Source: an uncultured Ruminococcus sp. (GTDB lineage Bacteria; Bacillota; Clostridia; Oscillospirales; Ruminococcaceae). Taken from it: DNA of 9,792 nt. Shown one piece after another: positions 1 to 6,044 of the stretch. The stretch is from positions 1 to 9,792 of the forward strand of contig CAMNAY010000048.1 of the NCBI GenBank assembly GCA_946531975.1, read 5' to 3'. Each line of letters starts with the position of its first letter. Positions within the stretch are counted from its first letter, which is position 1. A model generated the notes under the pieces. It saw only the letters and a program-made list of their open reading frames with translations, searched no databases and had not been told where the DNA came from. The position numbers were made by a program, and so were the translations under genes.

Positions 1-419
1 TGATGAAATCGCTGGACGAGATCGACCCCGAAACCTGCCTGAAGGCACTCTTTGCGGGGCGTGAGGATGAGATTGCCCGCTTGCAGGAATATGTGAAGCA
101 GCCGCGGTTTTCGCTGGTGAATTTTACCCGCTCGCACCGCTGGTTCCTTGAAATCCTGCCGCACGACACGAACAAGGGCACGGCGCTCCGCAGAATGCGC
201 AGGCTGCTGCCGGAGGGAACCGTGATCGGCGCGACCGGAGATTTTGACAATGACACGGCAATGCTGCTGGAAGCGGATGTCTGCGGCTGCCCTGCGGATT
301 CGCAGGAGAGCGTGAAGCAGGCGGTCGCACAGCGAGGCGGCTTCTGCTCAGAAAAGACCTGCGCAGACGGGTTCTTCGCCGGCTGGATCGCGGAATTCCT
401 CCGCAGAAACCGCCGCTGA
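1..419 (+). CDS. Cof-type HAD-IIB family phosphatase, 3' part only
   Basis: This is the C-terminal part of a haloacid dehalogenase (HAD) superfamily phosphatase, open at the left edge. The reading frame has no stop back to base 1, and the ATG at 3 is probably internal, because Cof-type proteins are usually about 250-290 residues and only about 138 are visible. Counting from that ATG, the signature is ILPHDTNKG with the motif III lysine at K58, then GDFDND at residues 79-84, the HAD motif IV whose aspartates hold Mg2+. In the family these enzymes dephosphorylate small phosphorylated metabolites in the cytoplasm, and substrates differ between paralogues. The N-terminal DxD nucleophile motif lies outside the window, so activity cannot be confirmed. 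The substrate is unknown. A small membrane-protein gene follows 39 bp downstream on the same strand. Confidence 0.85.
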   Translation, partial: MKSLDEIDPETCLKALFAGREDEIARLQEYVKQPRFSLVNFTRSHRWFLEILPHDTNKGTALRRMRRLLPEGTVIGATGDFDNDTAMLLEADVCGCPADSQESVKQAVAQRGGFCSEKTCADGFFAGWIAEFLRRNRR

Positions 420-440
420 ACCGTCCGCTTCCTCCTGACG

Positions 441-447
441 AAAGGAG
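441..447 (+). promoter_or_regulatory. Ribosome binding site for the 459-929 gene
   Basis: AAAGGAG lies 11 nt before the ATG at 459 and supports this start. An in-frame ATG five codons further on is also possible but would sit too far from this site. Confidence 0.6.
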
Positions 448-458
448 CGTGTATCGCA

Positions 459-929
459 ATGAAGCGCTTTTTGATGCGCATGAAGCGAACAATCCTGTAC
501 TGTATCGTTCTGCATGTGATCGAGTGGGGCATCTTCCTGCTCAGCGATTACTATGAGGAGCATACATCAACGCATGATGTTTCGGCATGGGCTGCGCTGC
601 TGCTGCCGGTTGTCTCAGTTCTTGCGCTGTTTCAGTTCCGGAAGCGTCTGTATGCAGACAGCGGCTTTCAGAAGAAGTGGCATTATACGCTTGGACTGGC
701 TGCCGTATGGTTTGCTGTCACCGGTCTGGCGGTGCTTGCGGAGCTTTCCCTGCTGGAAGCGGATAAATTTCCGGTCGAACAGATCCACGGCGGCTGGGAT
801 TGGTTCCTCAACGGCATCGAATACGGCGTCTTCCCGATCCTGAACTGTGTGTTCGGCAGCGGTGTGCTGCTGCTGAGCATTCTCTGCGGCGCAGCATACC
901 GGAAAATCAAAGCCAACCGGATCGGATAA
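459..929 (+). CDS. Small multi-pass membrane protein of unknown function
   Basis: I do not recognise the family. The 156-residue product is predicted by eye to be an integral membrane protein with four hydrophobic stretches: about residues 12-29, 43-59, 76-98 and 118-146. A basic N-terminus (MKRFLMRMKRT) and a basic C-terminus (YRKIKANR) suggest that both ends are cytoplasmic. An acidic, histidine-containing loop (DYYEEHTSTHD) lies between the first two segments and a Trp-rich loop (GGWDWFLNG) between the third and fourth. There is no catalytic motif. It starts 39 bp after the HAD phosphatase gene on the same strand and may be co-transcribed with it. It converges with the Nudix gene, with 37 bp between the two stops. 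It is well formed, with a ribosome binding site, so it is probably a real gene. Confidence 0.7.
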   Translation: MKRFLMRMKRTILYCIVLHVIEWGIFLLSDYYEEHTSTHDVSAWAALLLPVVSVLALFQFRKRLYADSGFQKKWHYTLGLAAVWFAVTGLAVLAELSLLEADKFPVEQIHGGWDWFLNGIEYGVFPILNCVFGSGVLLLSILCGAAYRKIKANRIG

Positions 930-936
930 CAGAAAA

Positions 937-961
937 GGAGCCCCCTTGCGGGAACCCCTTT
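937..961. terminator. Imperfect bidirectional terminator between convergent genes
   Basis: In the 37-bp gap between two convergent stops, GGAGCCC (937-943) faces GGGAACC (950-956) across the 6-nt loop CCTTGC. The stem has two tandem mismatches. AAAA precedes it and CCTTT follows, so both strands have a short T-run. Placement is exactly right for a shared terminator, but the stem is weak. Confidence 0.5.
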
Positions 962-966
962 CCGTT

Positions 967-1389
967 TCACATGATGTGATTGTTCTGTTTGATCGCAGCG
1001 CGGGCTTTGTTGACGATCGTCTTATCGTTTTCGTAGGTCAGCATATGGGTTGCGCGGACAATATCCACCCAGCGGATCTCAGCGATCTCCTCCTCCTGCG
1101 GCACATAATCATAATTGCGTGCGAGCGCAAGAAAATAGACGACCACCTTCTGTGTATCCCGCTTTGGCGAATAGGAGACAGTCTCCCGAAATGTTTGATC
1201 TAAAATGACATCCAGTCCGGTCTCCTCCTTGATTTCGCGCCTCGCGGTTTCGAGTTCCGTTTCATCACCCTCTACATGCCCCTTCGGAAACGACCAGTGA
1301 CCGCTGTTGACGTGTTTGATCAGCAGAATCTCGATATTGCCGTGAAACCGCCGGTACACAATCGCGCCGCATGATTTTTCGTGCAGCAT
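967..1389 (-). CDS. Nudix hydrolase, Ap4A-hydrolase-like
   Basis: The 140-residue cytoplasmic enzyme carries a complete Nudix box (GX5EX7REUXEEXGU) from G37 to L59: E43, then R51-E52 and the metal-binding E55-E56, ending in TGL. It is preceded by HWSFPKGHVE, which is typical of the asymmetric bis(5'-nucleosyl)-tetraphosphatase (Ap4A hydrolase) branch. Members hydrolyse a nucleoside diphosphate linked to another moiety, and this branch removes Ap4A formed by aminoacyl-tRNA synthetases under stress. The length fits a single-domain Nudix protein. The start at 1389 is supported by GAAAGGAA at 1397-1404 and by a near-consensus promoter upstream. It is transcribed alone, convergent with the upstream pair and divergent from the DUF1015 gene. 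A MutT-like role on oxidised dNTPs is the main alternative. Confidence 0.92.
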   Translation of the reverse strand: MLHEKSCGAIVYRRFHGNIEILLIKHVNSGHWSFPKGHVEGDETELETARREIKEETGLDVILDQTFRETVSYSPKRDTQKVVVYFLALARNYDYVPQEEEIAEIRWVDIVRATHMLTYENDKTIVNKARAAIKQNNHIM

Positions 1390-1437
1390 TCCAAAGTTCC
1401 TTTCATTTGGTTTTGCAACGGGATGTTGTTACCTTCT

Positions 1438-1466
1438 ATTATAGCACAATCCGGCGGATTTGTAAA
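1438..1466 (-). promoter_or_regulatory. Sigma-A-type promoter of the Nudix gene
   Basis: Reading the minus strand, TTTACA (-35, 1461-1466) is followed by a 17-nt spacer and a perfect TATAAT (-10, 1438-1443). This gives a short leader of about 40 nt before the Nudix ATG at 1389. On the plus strand the same intergenic region shows only a weak candidate for the DUF1015 gene: TTGGAC at 1473-1478 with TCTATT at 1496-1501. Confidence 0.8.
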
Positions 1467-1546
1467 CACCTTTTGGACGTAATTTCCATATTCTATCTAT
1501 TTTTTACGCATTCGCATCAGGGCGGATGCAGAAAGGATGAACGCAT

Positions 1547-2797
1547 ATGAACAGCAAGACCGCATTCAGCGCAGCAGATATCCTGCTGCCGAAACAGGAA
1601 CACATGACCGCAGCATGGCCGGTTGTCGCCTGTGACCAGTACACCGGAGAGCCGGCATACTGGGCAGAGACCGACCGCATCGCCGGAGACAAGCCCTCTG
1701 CGCTCCGTCTGATTCTGCCGGAGGTCTACCTCGAAGACGCAGACGTCACCGAGCGCATCGCAAAGATTCAGCAGACGATGCGGAATTATCTTGCAGACGG
1801 CATCTTCGCCGAATACAAAAATGCGATGGTCTATCTGGAGCGCATTCAGAGCGACGGCAAGCTGCGCGCGGGTCTGATCGGCAAGATCGACCTTGAGCAG
1901 TATGACTATTCCAAGGGCTCTGTCTCTCCGGTCCGCGCAACAGAGGCGACTGTTCCGGAGCGCATCCCGCCCCGTGTCCGCATCCGCAGAGGTGCTGCAC
2001 TGGAGCTGCCGCATATCATGATCCTGCTCGATGACACAAAGAAGACTGTCATTGAGCCGCTGGAAGCGAAGAAGGCTGACATGGAGCAGCTCTATGATCT
2101 CCCGCTGATGCAGGGCGGCGGTTCTGCAAAGGGCTGGCTGGTGCCGGCGGCAGAGCAGGCGCGCATCCTCGATGCCCTGACCGCACTGGGAACGGAATCC
2201 GGCGAAGCGAATCCGCTGGTCTATGCAATGGGTGACGGCAACCACTCGCTCGCAACCGCAAAGGCATACTATGAGGAATGGAAGGCTGCGAACCCCGGCG
2301 CGGATACGGAGAACGCCCCGCAGCGCTATGCACTGGTCGAGCTGGTCAATCTCCACAGCCCGGCACTGGAATTCGAGGCAATTCACCGCATCCTCAACCA
2401 GATCGACACCGGCAAACTCATGGCGGATATGACCGCAGCGCTCGATCTGCACAAGGATTCGGATGCCGCACAGCAGTTCACCGTGATCCTGAACGGCACC
2501 AAGACCGTTTACGGCATCGGCGCGCCGACCTCGAACCTCACCGTCGGCTCGGTGCAGAGCTTCCTCGACGCATGGCTGAAGGAAAACGGCGGCAAGATCG
2601 ACTATATCCACGGCGCGGATGTCGTTGAGAATCTCGCAAAGGAGCAGAACAGCCTCGGCATTCTGCTGCCGGATATGCAGAAATCGGAGCTGTTCCCGAC
2701 CGTCATCAAGGACGGCGCACTCCCGCGCAAGACCTTCTCAATGGGTCACGCAGCCGACAAGCGCTATTACATGGAGTGCAGAAAGATCGAAGGATAA
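1547..2797 (+). CDS. DUF1015 family protein
   Basis: The 416-residue cytoplasmic protein is recognised as a full-length DUF1015 (COG4198-type) protein of the clostridial subgroup. Diagnostic stretches are VVACDQYTGEPAYW (26-39), RATEATVPERIPPR (130-143), LELPHIMILLDD (152-163), the conserved GDGNHSLATAKAYYE (229-243), and HSPALEFEAIHR (270-281). GDGNHS corresponds to the DGHHR-like motif of other members and is the likeliest active-site segment. The biochemical role is not established from this sequence. From memory, relatives often lie near serA/serC serine-biosynthesis genes, but none is present here. The ATG at 1547 is supported by AAAGGA at 1532-1537, nine bases upstream. No terminator is evident after the stop, and the next operon's promoter begins 8 bp downstream. 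Confidence 0.88.
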   Translation: MNSKTAFSAADILLPKQEHMTAAWPVVACDQYTGEPAYWAETDRIAGDKPSALRLILPEVYLEDADVTERIAKIQQTMRNYLADGIFAEYKNAMVYLERIQSDGKLRAGLIGKIDLEQYDYSKGSVSPVRATEATVPERIPPRVRIRRGAALELPHIMILLDDTKKTVIEPLEAKKADMEQLYDLPLMQGGGSAKGWLVPAAEQARILDALTALGTESGEANPLVYAMGDGNHSLATAKAYYEEWKAANPGADTENAPQRYALVELVNLHSPALEFEAIHRILNQIDTGKLMADMTAALDLHKDSDAAQQFTVILNGTKTVYGIGAPTSNLTVGSVQSFLDAWLKENGGKIDYIHGADVVENLAKEQNSLGILLPDMQKSELFPTVIKDGALPRKTFSMGHAADKRYYMECRKIEG

Positions 2798-2804
2798 AAG
2801 ATAC

Positions 2805-2833
2805 TTGCTTTTTCAGCACGAATATGCTATAAT
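2805..2833 (+). promoter_or_regulatory. Strong promoter of the LRR operon leader
   Basis: TTGCTT (-35, 2805-2810) is separated by exactly 17 nt from a perfect TATAAT (-10, 2828-2833). The expected transcription start is near 2840, leaving a leader of about 175 nt before the first LRR start codon at 3015. Confidence 0.8.
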
Positions 2834-2839
2834 ATTTGT

Positions 2840-3014
2840 GTATTTCACCGGCTGGCAGCAGCACGGGTGAAATCAGGGAAATTCAGAGAATGACTGCGCA
2901 TACGGACGGGGGAAAACCGGATGCGCAGAGCGGGGCGGAAACAAGGGATTACTATACCCTCGTTTTCGCCCCTTTCTTATCAGAACCATTATTACAGAAA
3001 CAGGAGAGGATCTT
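2840..3014 (+). promoter_or_regulatory. Structured 5' leader, candidate attenuator or riboswitch
   Basis: The leader contains three successive hairpins. Hairpin 1: ATTTCACC (2842-2849) with GGTGAAAT (2866-2873), 8 bp. Hairpin 2: CTGCGCAT (2894-2901) with ATGCGCAG (2921-2928), 8 bp, extended by CGG/CCG, with a loop rich in G and A. Hairpin 3: the terminator-like stem at 2932-2972. The loop of hairpin 2 (GGGGGAAAAC, 2908-2917) is complementary to the 3' arm of hairpin 3 (2962-2972) with one bulged G, so a pseudoknot could compete with the terminator. I compared it by memory with cobalamin, T-box, c-di-GMP, THF, ZTP, fluoride and guanidine elements and found no convincing match. It could instead be a free-standing small RNA of about 138 nt. 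Confidence 0.5.
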
Positions 3015-3018
3015 ATGA
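2890..3018 (+). CDS. Possible 42-codon leader peptide
   Basis: An ATG at 2890 opens a 42-codon frame. AGGGAA at 2875-2880 sits 9 nt upstream as a plausible ribosome binding site. The frame crosses hairpins 2 and 3 and ends in TGA at 3016-3018, which overlaps the ATG of the first LRR gene (ATGA). The product is hydrophilic at first, with a short hydrophobic patch (YYTLVFAPFL). It has no run of a single amino acid of the kind seen in biosynthetic attenuators. Ribosomes translating it would melt the terminator stem and could couple to the LRR start. It may equally be a chance open frame, because the leader is short and GC-rich. Confidence 0.25.
   Translation: MTAHTDGGKPDAQSGAETRDYYTLVFAPFLSEPLLQKQERIL
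2932..2977 (+). terminator. Terminator-like hairpin before the first LRR gene
   Basis: The left arm (2932-2947) and right arm (2957-2972) form a 16-position stem with one G-U pair and one A-C mismatch around a 9-nt loop (ATTACTATA). TTTCTTATC follows. The stem is strong and GC-rich at its base. The T-run is broken, so termination may be partial. It lies downstream of the promoter and 42 nt before the LRR start codon, as expected for an attenuator. Confidence 0.6.
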
Positions 3019-4319
3019 AGCTGCACGCCCTATTCCGAACCGGCATTTTCTTTGCCGCCGCACTGATGACTGCGGGATGTACCGCCGCAGCCGTCTCTGC
3101 TGAGACGGAAAGCTCGGAGACGGAAGAAACCGTTGAGACCTATGAATGCGGAGACTATGTCTATTCCAAGGTCATCAGCGCCGATGATGAGACAGTCACG
3201 GCAGCCCGCATCGAGCGGTACACCGGCTCTGAATCCGAGCTGGTCATTCCGTCCGAACTGGACGGGCTGGATGTTGTTCTGCTCGGCGATTACGCCTTTT
3301 CCAAAAGCAGCTTGCTGACGAAGGTCACGATCCCGAAAACCGTGACAGCGCTCGGCACCTACACCTTTGCCGAATGTACGCAGATTCAGAGCTATGAGGT
3401 CGAGGAAGGCAACCCCGCGCTTGAGAGCCGCGGCGGCGTCCTGTATACGGACGGCGGCGCTACGCTCCTGCGCTATCCGACCGGCGCCGCTCCTGCCGAT
3501 CTGGTCATGGAGAACGGTGTGGACCGCATCGCGAGCGCAGCCTTCACCGGCTGCCGGCAGCTCGAAACAATCAAGCTTTCCAATACGCTGGAGTCCATCG
3601 GAGACTCCGCCTTTGCGGAGTGCATCTCGCTCACTTCCATTGAAATCCCCGCGAGCGTGACTTCGATCAGCGACTTTGCATTCAACAGCTGTACCGCGCT
3701 GACGGAGGTCAAGCTCTACGACGGACTGAAGTCCATCGGTGCAGGCGCCTTCACGAGTGTACCGATCACATCAATCACCCTGCCGGAGACGCTGATTACG
3801 ATCGGCGAGCAGGCATTCTGCAATACCAAGCTCACCGAGGTCACGATTCCGCGGTCGGTGCAGGAGATCGGCTATACCGCTTTCGGCTGGTCGTACAATG
3901 CGGCGATCGGGGAACTGGTCATGGACAAGAGCTTCATCATCCGCGGCGCAGCAGGTTCCGCAGCGCAGACCTATGCGATTGACACGGAAAACGGCGACGG
4001 CTTCCCGTTTGAGGAGATTGATGTCGAGCCGCTGGATTCTTCCTCTGAGGCGGACGGGACAACGACTGCACCGGAGAAATCCACCGCGGCGCCCGCACCG
4101 ATCGGTGACGGCGAAAAGCAGGAAAACGATCACAAGCTGGTCCGGATCGTCGGACTGAGTGCCTGCGGCGTGCTGTTGATTCTGATTGCAGCCGTTGCAA
4201 TCCGGAGCGGAAAAAAGAAGAAAACGGATGATGCAGAGGATTCCGGCGACAGTGACGGCGCAGAGGAAGATGCATCTGAGGAAAAAGAGGAAACAGCTGA
4301 TGAAGACGATGAAGCGTAA
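3015..4319 (+). CDS. BspA-like LRR surface protein 1, membrane-anchored
   Basis: This 434-residue exported protein has an N-terminal signal sequence (hydrophobic core about residues 8-20). Cleavage after A29 (AVSA|E) is plausible. C22 in MTAGC is a poor lipobox because the -3 residue is Thr. An extracellular BspA/LRR_5 domain spans about residues 80-330. I count eight repeat units ending in an aromatic AF-type motif (DYAF, SAAF, DSAF, DFAF, AGAF, EQAF), with the usual inserted segment containing GVLYTDGGATLLRYP. A Ser/Thr/Ala/Pro-rich linker follows, then one membrane helix (about 375-396), RSGKKKK, and a strongly acidic tail of about 31 residues inside the cell. No LPXTG or dockerin is visible. 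BspA-type repeats generally mediate binding to host proteins, other cells or polysaccharides; the ligand here is unknown. AGGAG at 3002-3006 supports the start. Its 3' end overlaps the next LRR gene. Confidence 0.88.
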   Translation: MKLHALFRTGIFFAAALMTAGCTAAAVSAETESSETEETVETYECGDYVYSKVISADDETVTAARIERYTGSESELVIPSELDGLDVVLLGDYAFSKSSLLTKVTIPKTVTALGTYTFAECTQIQSYEVEEGNPALESRGGVLYTDGGATLLRYPTGAAPADLVMENGVDRIASAAFTGCRQLETIKLSNTLESIGDSAFAECISLTSIEIPASVTSISDFAFNSCTALTEVKLYDGLKSIGAGAFTSVPITSITLPETLITIGEQAFCNTKLTEVTIPRSVQEIGYTAFGWSYNAAIGELVMDKSFIIRGAAGSAAQTYAIDTENGDGFPFEEIDVEPLDSSSEADGTTTAPEKSTAAPAPIGDGEKQENDHKLVRIVGLSACGVLLILIAAVAIRSGKKKKTDDAEDSGDSDGAEEDASEEKEETADEDDEA

Positions 4320-6015
4320 CCGGAAGCTGCTGCATGTGCTCGGCAGCCTGTTCAGCACAGTGCTTCTGCTCTGTCCTGCGATTGCCGGTCTGCCTGTCTC
4401 TGCGGCGGACGGCGATACCTTCGAGGACGGCACCTGCACCTACGAGAAGATTCCGGGCGGCGTCCGGATCAAGGAGGTCAACAGCGGTACTGTCTCCATG
4501 CGCATCAATGCAAAAATCGACGGCTACCCGGTTCTTGAGATCGGTGACAATGCGTTTACCTCCTGCACCGCGCTGACCGAGGTGGATATTCAGGCGGAGA
4601 TTACGTCAATCGGCACCGGCGCTTTTGCCGGCTGCTCGAAGCTGACGGATCTCACACTGCCCGACACGCTTCAGACAATCGGTGCAGGCGCCTTCGCCTA
4701 TTGCTCTGCGCTCAAGACGATTGAGATTCCGGAGTCTGTCACGGAGATCGGCGTCATGGCATTTGAATACTGCACCGCGCTGGAGGAAATCACGATTCCG
4801 GCAGGCGTCAAGGTCCTTCGGGAAAATACATTTCTGGGCGACTCCCTGCTGGAACAGGTTCATCTTCAGGAGGGGCTGGAATCCATCAGCACCGCCTGCT
4901 TCTGGAACTGTCTGGTGCTTCAGGAGCTGAATATTCCGGCGTCCGTCACAAGCATTGCCGATGTCGCAATCGTGAGCTGTCCGCTGCTTCAGGCGTATCA
5001 TGTCGCAGAGGGCAACGCGAATTACATGAATGACGAGAACGGCGTGCTGTATGACAGCACCGGCACGACACTGATTCTCTATCCAAACGGCAAGGCGGAG
5101 ACCTCCTACACGATTCCGCCTCAGGTGACAAAGCTCGCCCCGTATGCCCTTGCAGGTGCTCTGCGGCTGGAGGAGCTGACCATTCCGGAGACCGTCAGGG
5201 AGATCGGTACTGCCGCATGCTCCAACCTGCACAAGCTGAAGACGGTGCATTATCCGAAAACACTGACCGTTCTGCCGGAAAATGTGTTCGCGGACTGCTC
5301 CGCGCTTGAGACGTTCGAGATCCCCGATACGGTCACCGCGATCGGCGCCTGCGCATTTATGCGCTGCACGAGTCTGCGCAGCATTGACCTGCCCGCATCG
5401 GTCAAAACGGTCGGTGATTATGCCTATGCCGGCTGCTCGGAAATCACCGAGATTACGATTCCGGAGACCGTCGAAACGATCGGGGAATGCGCCTTCGGCT
5501 TTGAGGTTGAGTTTGACGAATCCGGCAACCCGACCGGCACGAAGGTTCCGGGCTTTGTGATTCACGGCGAGGACGATACCGCCGCGAAGTATTATGCACT
5601 CAGCAGCGGTCTGACCTTCAATCAGGAAGGCTTCAATAAGAAGATTCCGGTTTATATCGGCATCGGAGCGGGCGCGGTCCTTCTGATTGTTCTGGTGATT
5701 GTATATCTCAGGCGGAAGCGCTCCGAGGACAAAGCCTCCGAGAAAGCGTATGAGGAGAAAAAAGCGGCGGAAGACCCCGTCAGCGATCCCAATTACACCA
5801 GCATTCTGGATGACAGCGATGACGGTGATCCGTATGACCGCAGCTACGGTGTCCTGACGGATGACGAGGAAGACGCGGACAGCGAAGACGACGCAGACAC
5901 CGAAGAAGACGCGGACAGCGAAGAAGATGCGGACGGCGCGGAGGAAGACGAAGCACCGGCGCGAAGCGATTACGGCTTCGACCTCGGCAGCAGCACGGAC
6001 AAGACGGAGGAATAA
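4300..6015 (+). CDS. BspA-like LRR surface protein 2, membrane-anchored
   Basis: A frame without stops begins further upstream, but I place the start at the ATG at 4300. GAGG at 4287-4290 lies nine bases before it, and it yields a proper signal peptide cleaved near VSA|A at residue 35. ATG 4309 is the alternative. The 571-residue product resembles the previous protein: about thirteen LRR_5 units (IGDNAF, IGTGAF, IGAGAF, IGVMAF, IGACAF and so on), the insert GVLYDSTGTTLILYPNGK, one membrane helix at 451-470, the stop-transfer RRKR, and a tail of about 100 residues that is very acidic near its end. It probably faces outward on the cell surface with the tail inside; the ligand is unknown. The gene overlaps the end of LRR protein 1 by 20 bp, suggesting translational coupling and a common origin by duplication. 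Confidence 0.87.
   Translation: MKTMKRNRKLLHVLGSLFSTVLLLCPAIAGLPVSAADGDTFEDGTCTYEKIPGGVRIKEVNSGTVSMRINAKIDGYPVLEIGDNAFTSCTALTEVDIQAEITSIGTGAFAGCSKLTDLTLPDTLQTIGAGAFAYCSALKTIEIPESVTEIGVMAFEYCTALEEITIPAGVKVLRENTFLGDSLLEQVHLQEGLESISTACFWNCLVLQELNIPASVTSIADVAIVSCPLLQAYHVAEGNANYMNDENGVLYDSTGTTLILYPNGKAETSYTIPPQVTKLAPYALAGALRLEELTIPETVREIGTAACSNLHKLKTVHYPKTLTVLPENVFADCSALETFEIPDTVTAIGACAFMRCTSLRSIDLPASVKTVGDYAYAGCSEITEITIPETVETIGECAFGFEVEFDESGNPTGTKVPGFVIHGEDDTAAKYYALSSGLTFNQEGFNKKIPVYIGIGAGAVLLIVLVIVYLRRKRSEDKASEKAYEEKKAAEDPVSDPNYTSILDDSDDGDPYDRSYGVLTDDEEDADSEDDADTEEDADSEEDADGAEEDEAPARSDYGFDLGSSTDKTEE
5875..5949 (+). repeat. In-frame 18-bp tandem repeat encoding an acidic tail
   Basis: Three near-identical 18-bp units (5875-5892, 5893-5910, 5911-5928) are followed by a diverged fourth (5929-5949). 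They encode ADSEDD, ADTEED, ADSEED and ADGAEED in the cytoplasmic tail of LRR protein 2. Slippage in this array would change the tail length by six residues without breaking the frame. Confidence 0.75.
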
Positions 6016-6044
6016 ACAAACCCGGCGAAAGGGGGACAGGCGTT

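Noticed and set aside
1517..2611. 364-codon open frame antisense to the DUF1015 gene
   Set aside because: Same shadow pattern, with low-complexity Cys/Arg/Asp-rich translation and no recognisable motif.
2842..2972. Cobalamin riboswitch or T-box in the LRR leader
   Set aside because: AGGGAA and TGACTGCGCA loosely recall parts of cobalamin elements, but the GCCACTG-type box and its order are absent. The T-box consensus around GGGTGG is also absent.
3066..3083. Lipoprotein signal (lipobox) in LRR protein 1
   Set aside because: The Cys in MTAGC has Thr at -3 instead of Leu/Val/Ile, and a good signal peptidase I site (VSA) follows seven residues later.
4186..4299. Longer N-terminus for LRR protein 2
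   Set aside because: This start would add a Lys/Arg-rich stretch of 38 residues before the signal peptide and lies deep in the previous gene. The ATG at 4300 has a ribosome binding site and a normal signal sequence.
4606..5565. 319-codon open frame antisense to LRR protein 2
   Set aside because: A periodic translation that mirrors the LRR repeats on the other strand; a by-product of the repeats.
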